From positions 1 through 64,000 of the forward strand of contig JBBDXI010000045.1 of the NCBI GenBank assembly GCA_040902425.1: a DNA stretch of 64,000 nt, in the 5' to 3' direction. The stretch is from JBBDXI01 sp040902425. GTDB taxonomy: Bacteria > Planctomycetota > Phycisphaerae > Phycisphaerales > UBA1924. Positions 25,001 to 32,493 of the stretch are shown piece after piece; positions within the stretch are counted from its first letter, which is position 1, and the number at the start of each line of letters is the position of its first letter. The translations under genes were made by a program, and so were the position numbers. Below the pieces are notes generated by a model. That model saw only the letters and a list, made by a program, of their open reading frames with translations. It made no database searches and was not told the DNA's origin.

Positions 25001-26341
25001 GAGGGCAAGTCCCACGAGGTCAAGGCCGGCGTCGAGGTCCGCCCGCCGGATGCGAACCTGTCGGGGGCCGCGTTCGCGGTGGTCTACGAGCCGGGCGAGG
25101 AACGGACGGCGCTCACCGGGCACGTCCGGTTCGGGCTGGGGGCCATCAAGGGCGTGGGCGACAAGGCGATCGAGGCGGTGATCGCCGAGAGAGACGCAGC
25201 AACGCAGCAACGCAGTGAGGCAGCGACCAACGGATCGGACTCCGTCGCCGCGTCACTCCGTCACTCCGTCACTCGCCCCTTCACTTCGCTCTTCGACTTC
25301 TGCGAGCGTGTCCTCTCCCGCGGCCAGGGGGTCATCAACAAGGCCGCCATCGAGGCGCTGGTGAAGTGCGGGGCGTTCGACTCGGTCCACGGGCGGGCGA
25401 AGCGGGCGGCCCTCTGCGCCACCATCGAGCAGGCCATGTCCGCGGCCCAGAAGGCCGCCCGCGACAAGGCCAGCGGGCAGGTCGCCCTCTTCGGCCTCGG
25501 CGGCCCGGCGGAGCCCGGGGCGCCGGCGGCCGGCGCCGGGGGCGACTTCGCCCTCGCCCCGGCCACGGCCTGGACCGAGTCTGAAACCCTCGCCAGCGAG
25601 AAGGACGCCCTGGGCTTCTACGTCTCCAGCCACCCGCTGGAGGAGTGGCACGGCTGGGTCCGCGCGTTCCAGGGGATGCCCGTCGGCGACGTCCAGCAGC
25701 GCGCGGGGGCCGGCCGCGAGCGTGTCCTCATCGGCGGGCTCATCCAGTCGGTCCGCACCATCGTCGTCAAGAACGGCCGCTCCGCCGGGCAGAAGATGGC
25801 CGTGCTCACGGTCGAGGACCGCACGGGCACCATCGAGGCCGTGCTGTTCAGCGACCAGTACCTGAAGTACGGCCACCTCGCCCAGGCCGACGTGAGAGTC
25901 TGGGTGATCGGCGAGGTGGACACGGCCCGCGGCACGCCGCAGATCGTCGCCGACCGCATCCTGCCCATCGAGGCCCCGCCCCGCGAGCCGGTGCAGAGCC
26001 TGGACCTGCTCATCGACGGCGCCCGCTACAACGGCGACTCGCAATCGCGCCTGGAGCGGGCGGCGGCGGCGCTGGAGCGGCACATCCTCGACCAGGCGCT
26101 CCAGCCGGGCGCAGCGCCCGTGCGGGCGATGCCGGTGCGCGTCTACGTGCGCCTCGAGGGCGTCGCCGGCGCGGTCCCGGTGCCCGTCGCCCCCGGCTGG
26201 GTGGTCACGCCCACGGCCCGCCTGCTGCGCGAGCTGGTGGCGTGCCTCGGCGATACCAGCGTCAAGCTCTCCGGGCCGATGCTCCCGCGCGACCGCGAGG
26301 AGAAGAAGGACTGGAGCAAGCCGCGGATGGGCGCAGCGTGA
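22034..26341 (+). CDS. dnaE: DNA polymerase III alpha subunit with five in-frame repeat insertions
   Basis: Replicative polymerase catalytic subunit, 1435 aa against about 1160 in E. coli. Order: PHP domain from HLHLHTEYS (about 32-40); palm with the YPDIDID motif, Asp 543, 545 and 547; MDFLGLRTI; the GRRKHGQD-like fingers region; GYGFNKSHSTGYAIVAYQTAYLK; helix-hairpin-helix around GLGAIKGVGDKAIEAV; OB-fold from about 1230 (VLIGGLIQSVRTIVVKNGR). Five low-complexity stretches are encoded by repeats at 22640-22726, 23101-23135, 23387-23415, 24237-24319 and 25191-25275. Each keeps the frame and lies between recognisable conserved blocks. It looks intact and is presumably essential. Confidence 0.95.
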   Translation: MDAVGMGGNPQQVAGSGLAPAGAEAAGRPFVHLHLHTEYSLLDGGNRVDRLVRRVKELGMTAVGVTDHGNLFGAVAVYLACREAGVNPILGVEAYVTPPGKPRTDRTYSGGGEGGYHLVLLAETLEGWENLLVLCSEAYLTGFYYKPRIDRELLEKHSAGLIAINGHLGSEIGDHLLDFERSGEEKHWAAAVESARWHARVFSDAVTQKRSDAAEGDRTASLPHSVTPSLPRFFVELQHHVPEQIAINRHLIRLAKELSLPLVADNDAHFLKADEHDAHDTLICISTQVAKSAADRMRYPADLYVKSPEEMWVLFEPYGEDGREALLNTARIAERCNVELPLGKSHAPLVRVAIRRDAVTQKRSDAAKDPGAGLPRHDDPKYGGDLTAWYQDFCSRFEVSPLRIADDASERDRASALAEARRECDEALVLLSRAGAVWRYGAPAPCTTDDARIGSESRPTQDETQARLDRELKILCDKGISPYFLIVWDFVNWGRQNGVPALARGSGVGTMVGYVLGLSNACPVRYGLLFERFTDPDRSEYPDIDIDLCQDGRARVIDYVRQKYGHVAQIITFGTLKARAAIRDVARVLEIPLHEADKIAKMIPEQLGITLDEALAQEPDLRKLYESDEKYKRLLDHARTLEGQARHASVHAAGVIVATRPLHEVVPLYKQSTAEDHEIVTQWDGPTCERMGLLKMDFLGLRTISVIERCKALIRQTLPEEAVWRAVGRGEEFGARQRDSETAKQGKTAGLHPASLCRCLAHPLDLDRLTCDDQRVFELFRRGETTGVFQFESPGMRRLLVEMKPDRLEDLIAANALFRPGPMDLIPAYNRRKHGQDTVPRVHEIVDRYTAETYGVMVYQEQVMQIVHGLGGIGLRDAYTLIKNISKKKHDKIEKERPKFVEGAQKQGLSKDAAENLFELILKFAGYGFNKSHSTGYAIVAYQTAYLKTYFPNHYMAAFLTYESAAQKVSDWIAYLEDAKKARFIEPLPEGKSHEVKAGVEVRPPDANLSGAAFAVVYEPGEERTALTGHVRFGLGAIKGVGDKAIEAVIAERDAATQQRSEAATNGSDSVAASLRHSVTRPFTSLFDFCERVLSRGQGVINKAAIEALVKCGAFDSVHGRAKRAALCATIEQAMSAAQKAARDKASGQVALFGLGGPAEPGAPAAGAGGDFALAPATAWTESETLASEKDALGFYVSSHPLEEWHGWVRAFQGMPVGDVQQRAGAGRERVLIGGLIQSVRTIVVKNGRSAGQKMAVLTVEDRTGTIEAVLFSDQYLKYGHLAQADVRVWVIGEVDTARGTPQIVADRILPIEAPPREPVQSLDLLIDGARYNGDSQSRLERAAAALERHILDQALQPGAAPVRAMPVRVYVRLEGVAGAVPVPVAPGWVVTPTARLLRELVACLGDTSVKLSGPMLPRDREEKKDWSKPRMGAA
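22640..22726. repeat. dnaE insertion 1: GTGACGCA octamers facing TGCGTCAC/CACTCCGT octamers
   Basis: The left arm (22640-22674) has four 8-base units of GTGACGCA type. The right arm (22688-22725) has units of CGTCACTC type. It encodes residues about 203-231 of DnaE. Confidence 0.93.
23101..23135. repeat. dnaE insertion 2: single-arm GACGCAGT octamer array
   Basis: Four ACGCAGTA/ACGCAGAA-type units, with no facing arm. It is read as DAVTQKRSDAA, the same peptide as in insertion 1. Confidence 0.92.
23387..23415. repeat. dnaE insertion 3: type A palindrome
   Basis: CGGCTCGGAGAGCCGACC then TACCC: the reverse complement of the type A unit found in leuS, the sigma gene and the ligase gene. It is read as IGSESRPTQ. 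Confidence 0.92.
24237..24319. repeat. dnaE insertion 4: GAGACAGC octamers facing GCTGTCTC octamers
   Basis: Left arm 24237-24268 has four GAGACAGC units, the last with one change. Right arm 24293-24318 has GTGTCGCT/GTCTCGCT units. Same architecture as insertion 1 but a different unit. Confidence 0.93.
25191..25275. repeat. dnaE insertion 5: GACGCAGC octamers facing GTCACTCC octamers
   Basis: Left arm 25191-25224 and right arm about 25250-25274. It is related to insertion 1 but not identical, so it is not a recent duplicate. It encodes residues about 1053-1081. Confidence 0.93.
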
Positions 26342-26349
26342 CCGGCCGC

Positions 26350-27018
26350 TCAGGGCCCGGCCGGCATCCGGCGCTCCGCGGGGGCCGGCTCCTCCCAGCG
26401 CGTGGCGAGAGAGTGCTCGACCTTCAGCAGGTCCAGCACCTTGCCGGCCATGAAGTCCACCAGGTCCTCGACACGGGTCGGGTTCAGGTAGAAACCGGGG
26501 TTGGTCGGGCAGACGATCGCACCGGCGAGGGTCAGGGTGCGGTAGTTCTCGATGTCGATCAAGGTCAGGGGCGTCTCGCGGTGGCAGACGATGAGGGGCC
26601 GGCGTTCCTTCAGGGTCACGAGGGCCGCGCGGACGAGGAGGTTGCTGCCGGAGCCGCTGGCGATGGCCCCCAGCGTGGTGCTGGAGCAGGGGCAGACGGC
26701 CATGCCGTCGTGGAGGAAGCTGCCGGAGGCGATGACCGCGCCCACATCCTGGTGGGGATGCACCAGCAGGCGGCGGTCGAGGGACTCCCGCATGTCGGGG
26801 TCCGGGCTGGCGGCGATCACGCCCGGGGCAAGCTCATCGATCACCAGTTTCCTGATCCCCGCCTCCTCGAACAGCAGGCGCCGCCCGTAGTCGCTCACCA
26901 CCAGGTGGACCTCATGGCCCAGGAGGAGGAGCTGATCGAGGAGCCGGAGGGCGTAGGCGGCCCCCGAGGCGCCGGTGATGCCCAGGACGAAGCGGCGGGG
27001 GCGGGCGGGGGCGGTCAT
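26350..27018 (-). CDS. ubiX: Flavin prenyltransferase UbiX/Pad1
   Basis: Makes the prenylated FMN cofactor used by UbiD-type decarboxylases. It is a 222-aa flavoprotein. LGITGASGAAYA (12-23) is the FMN/prenyl-binding loop. CPCSSTTLGAIASGSGSNLLVRAALVTLKERRPLIVCHRETPL is the core with conserved Ser and Arg/Glu. GAIVCPTNPGFYLNP closes the active site. I use the ATG at 27018 because a TACGAT -10 box ends six bases before it; the longer open frame crosses into the divergent promoter region. The gene converges on dnaE with eight bases between stops. No ubiD is in view. Confidence 0.93.
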   Translation of the reverse strand: MTAPARPRRFVLGITGASGAAYALRLLDQLLLLGHEVHLVVSDYGRRLLFEEAGIRKLVIDELAPGVIAASPDPDMRESLDRRLLVHPHQDVGAVIASGSFLHDGMAVCPCSSTTLGAIASGSGSNLLVRAALVTLKERRPLIVCHRETPLTLIDIENYRTLTLAGAIVCPTNPGFYLNPTRVEDLVDFMAGKVLDLLKVEHSLATRWEEPAPAERRMPAGP

Positions 27019-27024
27019 GGCGGA

Positions 27025-27030
27025 ATCGTA
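27025..27030 (-). promoter_or_regulatory. -10 box TACGAT, ubiX
   Basis: On the minus strand TACGAT ends six bases before the ubiX ATG; leaderless geometry. Confidence 0.5.
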
Positions 27031-27166
27031 GGTTTGCGGACCGTCCGGCCCGGGCCGCGGATTCACGGAGGGGGCCGGTCCGGACCGATACTTTTTGCGC
27101 ATCGCGCCCCCTCCCCGGAGGGAGGCGGCCGCACGGCCGCGGGCGCGGCGCGGATGGAGAACGACC

Positions 27167-27880
27167 ATGCAGAAGTCACGGATGGCGGCGGGCAGCGCGG
27201 CGGCCCTGACCCTGGCGCTCGCGGCGGGCGTGGTGGCGACGGGCCTGGGCGGGTGCGCCAGCTACGGCACCTACCCACCGGCGCCGCAGAGCGTTGCGCT
27301 CAACGACCCCAACACCCTCTCGATGCAGCAGGTGATGGCCGCGGGCCTCTCCTGGGTGGCGTCCAAGTACCCCCCCGGCGGGCGGGACCCCGCGGCGATT
27401 GCGATGGGCGAGGAGCTGCCGGAGGCGTTCGCGGTGAACCTGCCGCCGACCACCAGCTACCGCACGTACGAGCGGGTGGTGGCGAGCATCGGGCGGGGCG
27501 CGCTGCCGCTCTCGGAGGAAACCTCGCACCTGCCGACGTACCACGTCGGGTACGTGCGGGTGCGGGGCGATGAGGCGCAGGTGCACATCATCCGCCCGGT
27601 GGAGACCCTGAGCGGGGCGGGCGGGGCTCCGATCCCGCAGGAGATCAAGCTGCAGCTGCGCGGGGGCCTGGGCCCGTGGCGTGTGATCGGCTCGCGCGAG
27701 TGGCAGGTGGGCTCGGCCGACGTGCCGGCGCTGAACTACTACCGCCGTCCCGCCGAGGCGGCCAAGCCGACGCCGAGCAAGCACCGGACCCCCTGGCAGA
27801 CCGTCAAGAGCCCGCCGAAGGCGACCGAGCCGGCGGCCCCGGAGCCGGCGACGGTGAGCGTGCCGGAGAAGCCCGACTGA
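27167..27880 (+). CDS. Lipoprotein of unknown function
   Basis: A 237-aa exported lipoprotein. A basic N-terminus (MQKSRM) and a hydrophobic stretch lead to the lipobox LGGC (lipidated Cys about 31), cleaved by signal peptidase II. The mature part includes LSMQQVMAAGLSWVASKYPP, TSYRTYERVVASIGRGALPL and YVRVRGDEAQVHIIRPVE. It ends in a Lys/Pro/Ala-rich tail from about 195. GGAGA before the ATG is a good Shine-Dalgarno. It is probably transcribed from the region shared with ubiX, and a terminator follows. No function can be assigned. Confidence 0.8.
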   Translation: MQKSRMAAGSAAALTLALAAGVVATGLGGCASYGTYPPAPQSVALNDPNTLSMQQVMAAGLSWVASKYPPGGRDPAAIAMGEELPEAFAVNLPPTTSYRTYERVVASIGRGALPLSEETSHLPTYHVGYVRVRGDEAQVHIIRPVETLSGAGGAPIPQEIKLQLRGGLGPWRVIGSREWQVGSADVPALNYYRRPAEAAKPTPSKHRTPWQTVKSPPKATEPAAPEPATVSVPEKPD

Positions 27881-27910
27881 GGCGCCCCGGGCCGATCTGG
27901 ATGTTCGAGC

Positions 27911-27940
27911 GCGAGGGGCCGAAGGGCCCCTCGCTTGTTT
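27911..27940 (+). terminator. Rho-independent terminator after the lipoprotein gene
   Basis: GCGAGGGGCC (27911-27920), loop GAAG, GGCCCCTCGC (27925-27934), then TTGTTT. A perfect 10-bp stem. Confidence 0.85.
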
Positions 27941-27965
27941 GTGGGCGCTGGCGGGCCCGGAGAGG

Positions 27966-27971
27966 TACGCT
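27966..27971 (+). promoter_or_regulatory. -10 box TACGCT, first GT41 gene
   Basis: TACGCT ends six bases before the GTG at 27978; it supports that start. Confidence 0.5.
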
Positions 27972-27977
27972 GAACCC

Positions 27978-29660
27978 GTGAACGCTCCGGAACTCATGCA
28001 GGAGGCCTCGCGGCTGGTCCGGGCGGGGCGGCACGCGGAGGCCGCGGCGGTGCTGGCGGTGCTGGCGGGGCTGATGCCGGGGGAGGCGCCGGTCTGGTGC
28101 AGCCTGGGCATGATGCGGGTGGCGTCGGGGGACCTGGAGGGCGGCGAGGGGGCGCTGCGGGAAGCTACGGCGCTGGACCCGTCGCACGCGGACTCGCTGG
28201 CGTGCCTGGGGATGCTGCTGGCGACCCGGCAGCGGGCGGGGGAGGCGGAGGGGTTCCTGGGGCGGGCTGCGGCCCTGGCGCCGGGGCGGGCGGATGTGCT
28301 GTACGCGTACACGCGGCTGCTGACCGAGAGCGGGCGGGCCCCCGAGGCGGTGGCGCTGCTGCGGGCGGCGATCGCGCGGCACGGGGCGCCGGGCGGGGCG
28401 GGCGGGGACCGCGACCCCCTCCTGCGCAGCAAGCTGTGCATGATGCTGAACTACTCGGGGGCGCGGCCGGAGGAGGTGTTCGCGGCGCATATCGAGTACG
28501 GGCGCTGGCTGCCGCCGGCCCGGGCGCTGCCGGCGGCGGTTGACCGGGACCCGGCGCGGCCGCTGCGGGTGGGGTACCTCTCGCCCGACCTGCGCGAGCA
28601 CGCGGTGGCGTACTTTCTGGAGCCGCTGCTGGAGCACCGGTCGCGCGGGGATTTCAGCGTGTTCCTGTATCACGCCGGGGCGGGCGGCGATGCGGTGACG
28701 GCACGGCTGCGGGGGCTGGCGGATGGCTGGCGCGAAGTGCAGCCGCTCTCGGATGAGGAGACGTACCAGCAGATCGTCGCCGACCGGATCGACGTGCTGA
28801 TCGACCTGGCGGGGCACACCGCGGGGAACCGGCTCCCGGTGATGGCGCTGCGGCCAGCGCCGGTGCAGGCGACGTACATCGGGTACCCCAACACGACGGG
28901 CGTGCCGGCGATCGGGTCCCGGTTCGTGGATGCGACCACCGATCCAGAAGGCAGCGGGGCCGACGCCCTGGCGACGGAGCGGCTGGTGCGGCTGCCGGGC
29001 TGCTTCCTGTGCTACCGGCCCTTCGAGGGAGCGCCGGACCCGGGACCTTCGCCGTGCCGGCGGGACGGGCACCTCACCTTCTGCTCGTTCAACAGCCTGG
29101 CCAAGCTGTCGGAGGCGACGATCGCGGTCTGGTCCCGGATCGTGCGGGAACTCCCGGGGTCGCGGCTGATGCTCAAGGGCAAGGGGCTGGCGGACCCGGC
29201 CGTCGCGTCGCGGTTCGCCTCCCGCTTCGCGGTGCACGGGATCGGGGCGGAGCGGCTGGAGCTGCTGTCGCACACCGCCTCGACGGCGGAGCACATGGCG
29301 GCGTATCAGCGGGCCGATATCGCGCTGGACCCGTTTCCCTACGGCGGCACCACGACGACCTGCGAGGCCCTGTGGATGGGGGTGCCCGTCATCTCGCTGG
29401 CTGGGGAGCGGCACGCGTCGCGGGTGGGCGTGAGCCTGCTCGGGGCGGCCGGGGTGCCCGAGCTCGTGGCGGCGACGGGGGATCTCTACATCGCGACGGC
29501 GCTGGAGCTGGCCTCGAACCCGGAGAGGATCGCGGCCTTGCGGGCGGGGCTCAGGGGCAGAGTGCGCGCCTCGCCGCTGTGCGATGCGGGGGCGTTCGTG
29601 GCGGCGTACGAGGGGGCGCTGCGCGCCCTCTGGCGTGAGTGGTGCAGCAGCCCGCGCTGA
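27978..29660 (+). CDS. TPR / O-GlcNAc-transferase-like (GT41) protein, copy 1
   Basis: A 560-aa protein with four or five N-terminal tetratricopeptide repeats (about 1-160), then a SPINDLY/OGT-type GT41 glycosyltransferase half. LRVGYLSPDLREHAVAYFLEPLLEHR opens the catalytic part. APVQATYIGYPNTTGVPAI, FCSFNSLAKLSEATIAVW, DIALDPFPYGGTTTTCEALWMGVPVISLAG and SRVGVSLLGAAGVPELVA are family blocks that bind the UDP-sugar. Family members move GlcNAc or another sugar to Ser/Thr or to glycans; the acceptor here is unknown. It starts at GTG. A related gene follows 85 bases downstream, then a sulfotransferase, so a role in surface-glycan or protein decoration is plausible. Confidence 0.88.
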   Translation: MNAPELMQEASRLVRAGRHAEAAAVLAVLAGLMPGEAPVWCSLGMMRVASGDLEGGEGALREATALDPSHADSLACLGMLLATRQRAGEAEGFLGRAAALAPGRADVLYAYTRLLTESGRAPEAVALLRAAIARHGAPGGAGGDRDPLLRSKLCMMLNYSGARPEEVFAAHIEYGRWLPPARALPAAVDRDPARPLRVGYLSPDLREHAVAYFLEPLLEHRSRGDFSVFLYHAGAGGDAVTARLRGLADGWREVQPLSDEETYQQIVADRIDVLIDLAGHTAGNRLPVMALRPAPVQATYIGYPNTTGVPAIGSRFVDATTDPEGSGADALATERLVRLPGCFLCYRPFEGAPDPGPSPCRRDGHLTFCSFNSLAKLSEATIAVWSRIVRELPGSRLMLKGKGLADPAVASRFASRFAVHGIGAERLELLSHTASTAEHMAAYQRADIALDPFPYGGTTTTCEALWMGVPVISLAGERHASRVGVSLLGAAGVPELVAATGDLYIATALELASNPERIAALRAGLRGRVRASPLCDAGAFVAAYEGALRALWREWCSSPR

Positions 29661-29745
29661 CCCTGGCCCTCGGCCCGGGGCGGGGACGCCCGGCTCACCG
29701 GCGTTCGGGGCCGGTCCGCTACGATGGGGCCCGCGGGAGCCCCCC

Positions 29746-31515
29746 TTGAACAAGGCCGACATCATCCGCACCGCCCACCAGATGGCCCAGCAGGGGCAGG
29801 CGGCCATGGCCGCGCAGCAGCTGCAGCAGGTCGTCAGCGCCTTCCCGGGGGACCCCGACTACGCGCACCACCTGGGGCTGATCCTGCTCTCGCAGGGGGG
29901 GATCGACGCGGCCATGCCGTACCTGGAGCGGTCGGTGCAGCTGGCGCCGGGGATGGCGGACTACCGGTCGAACTACGCGACGGCGCTGAACATGCGGGGG
30001 CGGCACGCGGAGGCGGCGCAGGAGTACCGGCGGGCGATCGCGGTGCGCCCGGATGCGTTCGCGGCGCAGATCGGGCTGGCCAGCGCGCTGATCTCGACCA
30101 TGGACTACGAGGGGGCGCTGGGGGCCGCGCGGCAGGCCAGCGCGATCGACCCGGGCCGGCCGGAGCCGTGGATCAACATGGCGATCGCGCTGACGCGGTG
30201 CGGGCGCGGGGCGGAGGGGATCGCGACCATCGAGAAGGCCCTGAAGCGGTTCGCGGACCACCCGGTGCTGCTGACGCAACTGGTGGCGAACCTGCACTAC
30301 CGGCCCGAGATCGACCCCGACCGCATCCGGACCGAGCACGAGCGGCTGGGCCGGCTGATGCTGGCGCGCACGCCGCCGCCGCACCCGTTCGCCAACACCC
30401 GCGAGCCGGACCGCCCGCTGCGGGTGGCGTACGTGTCGCAGGACTTCCACGACCACTCGGTGATGCACTTCTTCCGACCGGTGCTCGCGGCGCACGACCC
30501 GGCGCAGGCGGAGGTGTTCCTGTACTCGGCGACGATGAACGCCGACGGGGTGACCGCGCAGGTGCAGGCGTCGGGCGCGAAGTGGCGGGACATCTCGCGG
30601 ATGCCGGACCAGGGGATCGAGGAGCTGATGCGGGGGGACCAGATCGACCTCGCCGTGGACCTCGCGGGGCACACGGGGGGCTCGCGGATCTCGGCGCTGG
30701 CCCGGCGCGTGGCGCCGGTGCAGGCGAGCTACATCGGCTACCCCAACACCACCGGCGTGCCGACGATCGACTACCGGATCGTGGATGAGCACACCGACCC
30801 GGCGGGGGCGGAGCGCTACTCGACGGAGCGGCTGGTGCGGATCCCCGGGTGCTTCCTGGCCTACCGGCCCCCGGACCACGCGCCGGAGGTCGGCCCCGCC
30901 CCGTCGGCATCCGGCGCACCCCCCGTCTTCGGCTCGTTCAACGCGGCGCAGAAGATCGTCGAGCCGGTGATCGAGGCATGGGCGGCCATCCTGAAGGCGG
31001 TGCCGGGCTCGCGCCTGCTGCTGAAGGCCCAGGCGTGGGAGAGCGCCTCAGCGCGGAAGGACTACCTGGCGATGTTGGCGCGGGCGGGCGCGGCGCCCGA
31101 GCGTGTGGAGCTGCTGGCCCGCATCCCGGACGCGGAACAGCACCTGGCGCTGTACCACCGCGTGGATGTGGCCCTCGACACCTTCCCCTACAACGGGACC
31201 ACAACGACCTGCGAGGCCCTGTGGATGGGCGTGCCGGTCGTCGCCCTGGCGGGTCGGGCGCACGCCGGGCGGGTGGGCGTGAGCCTGCTGAACGCCGTCG
31301 GCCTGCCGGACCTGGTCGCGGAGACGCCCGAGGCCTACGCGCGGGTGGCGACGGACCTGGCGCGGGAGGCGGCGCGGCTGGCTTCGCTGCGGGCCTCGAT
31401 GCGGGAGCGCGTGCGCGGGTCAGTGCTCTGCGACGGCCCCGGCTTCACGCGCAAGCTGGAGGCGGCCTACCGGGAGATGTGGCGGTCGTACTGCGGCGAA
31501 GCCGCGGGGGGCTGA
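29746..31515 (+). CDS. TPR / O-GlcNAc-transferase-like (GT41) protein, copy 2
   Basis: A 589-aa paralogue of its upstream neighbour. TPRs occupy about 1-190 (HHLGLILLSQGGIDAAMPYLERSVQLAP and following). The GT41 half begins at LRVAYVSQDFHDHSVMHFFRPVLAAH. It contains APVQASYIGYPNTTGVPTIDYRIVDEHTDP, GSFNAAQKIVEPVIEAWAAIL and DVALDTFPYNGTTTTCEALWMGVPVVALAG. The start is TTG at 29746, with GGGAG about 6 bases upstream and TACGAT at about 29720; no ATG lies near the N-terminus. It differs from copy 1 through most of its TPR region. Confidence 0.88.
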   Translation: MNKADIIRTAHQMAQQGQAAMAAQQLQQVVSAFPGDPDYAHHLGLILLSQGGIDAAMPYLERSVQLAPGMADYRSNYATALNMRGRHAEAAQEYRRAIAVRPDAFAAQIGLASALISTMDYEGALGAARQASAIDPGRPEPWINMAIALTRCGRGAEGIATIEKALKRFADHPVLLTQLVANLHYRPEIDPDRIRTEHERLGRLMLARTPPPHPFANTREPDRPLRVAYVSQDFHDHSVMHFFRPVLAAHDPAQAEVFLYSATMNADGVTAQVQASGAKWRDISRMPDQGIEELMRGDQIDLAVDLAGHTGGSRISALARRVAPVQASYIGYPNTTGVPTIDYRIVDEHTDPAGAERYSTERLVRIPGCFLAYRPPDHAPEVGPAPSASGAPPVFGSFNAAQKIVEPVIEAWAAILKAVPGSRLLLKAQAWESASARKDYLAMLARAGAAPERVELLARIPDAEQHLALYHRVDVALDTFPYNGTTTTCEALWMGVPVVALAGRAHAGRVGVSLLNAVGLPDLVAETPEAYARVATDLAREAARLASLRASMRERVRGSVLCDGPGFTRKLEAAYREMWRSYCGEAAGG

Positions 31516-31611
31516 GGCAGGCCCCTACGCTGTGCGGCTGTGGCGGGAGGAGGCGTTCGCGGCCAGCTGCGCCCAGTGGGGCGGCCGCGCGGGTGCGGGC
31601 ACGCGGCGCGG

Positions 31612-31617
31612 TATCCT
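31612..31617 (+). promoter_or_regulatory. -10 box TATCCT, sulfotransferase gene
   Basis: TATCCT ends nine bases before the ATG at 31627. Confidence 0.4.
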
Positions 31618-31626
31618 CGTGCAGCG

Positions 31627-32430
31627 ATGAAGATCAACTGGCTGGCGTCGTACCCCAAGTCCGGCAACACGTGGGTGCGGTTCCTCCTGTACCACTACTT
31701 CTACGGGGCGATGGGCTCGACGGCGGAGCTGGCGGAGCGGATCCCCGACTCGCAGCACGCCCACCTGGTGCGTCCGGCGCCCGGGGGGGCGCCGCCGCTG
31801 GTGAAGACGCACTGGGCGCTGACGCCGACGATGCCCTTCGCGGACCGGACGGCCGGGGCCATCTACATCGTGCGCCGCCCCAAGGATGTGCTGCTGAGCC
31901 TGCTGGACTTCTACCACATGCGCGACCCGCAGCGCCCGTGGACCGACGAGCAGTTCGTGCGGAACTTCATCGCGCAGGGGGGCGACCCCTCGCTGGCGGC
32001 GCGGGGGTTCGGGTCGCTGGTCCAGAACGTGACGACGTGGACCGCGCAGCGCCGCTTCCCGCTGCTGCTGGTCCGCTACGAGGACCTGAAGGCCGACTCG
32101 GCCCGCGAGCTGCGGCGGATGGTCGAGTTCCTGGGGCGGCCGGTCGACGAGGGGCGGGCGCGGCAGGCGGCGGAGGCGTCGTCGTTCGAGCGGATGCGCG
32201 AGGCCGAGGCGCGGGCGAAGGCAACGCCCCGGCCGGGCGCGCCGGGCCCGGGCGCAGCGCCGCCCGACGATCCCGTGTTCGAGGGCGGGACGGCCGCGGA
32301 CCTGGCCCGGGGGCACGCGTTCATGGCCAAGGGACGGACGAACCAGACGCTGGCCCCGATCAACCCCGCGCTCGATCGCGAGTTCGACGAGCGGTTCAGG
32401 GTGACGTCGTGGCTGCTGGGGTACGGATGA
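31627..32430 (+). CDS. Sulfotransferase family protein
   Basis: PAPS-dependent sulfotransferase (Sulfotransfer_1), 267 aa. ASYPKSGNTWVRFLL (7-21) is the 5'-phosphosulfate loop. AIYIVRRPKDVLLSLLDFYHM is the 3'-phosphate-binding strand with its Arg and Ser. LLLVRYEDLKADSARELRRMVEFLG follows. FMAKGRTNQTLAPIN near the end is in place of the usual RKGxxGxW nucleotide-binding loop. Residues about 200-218 are a Pro/Gly/Ala insert. It matches cytosolic-type sulfotransferases more closely than the three in the cassette at 1629-4779. The substrate may be a glycan made by the neighbouring GT41 enzymes; that is inference. Confidence 0.88.
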   Translation: MKINWLASYPKSGNTWVRFLLYHYFYGAMGSTAELAERIPDSQHAHLVRPAPGGAPPLVKTHWALTPTMPFADRTAGAIYIVRRPKDVLLSLLDFYHMRDPQRPWTDEQFVRNFIAQGGDPSLAARGFGSLVQNVTTWTAQRRFPLLLVRYEDLKADSARELRRMVEFLGRPVDEGRARQAAEASSFERMREAEARAKATPRPGAPGPGAAPPDDPVFEGGTAADLARGHAFMAKGRTNQTLAPINPALDREFDERFRVTSWLLGYG

Positions 32431-32442
32431 AAAAGAAGCGGG

Positions 32443-32465
32443 GGGCCGCCTCTCGGAGGCGGCCC
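32443..32465 (-). terminator. Terminator of the metalloprotease gene
   Basis: GGGCCGCCT (32443-32451) and AGGCGGCCC (32457-32465) form a 9-bp stem. On the minus strand it is followed by CCCCGCTTCTTTTTC, a T-rich run, and so serves the gene at 32494-35448. It also lies just after the sulfotransferase stop on the plus strand. Confidence 0.75.
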
Positions 32466-32493
32466 GCGCGTGGTTCACAACTCAGGAGCCGGC

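Noticed and set aside
22640..25275. The dnaE insertions as inteins or mobile introns
   Set aside because: Each is under 90 bases, lacks splice-junction Cys/Ser/His-Asn residues and endonuclease motifs, and is clearly hairpin repeat.
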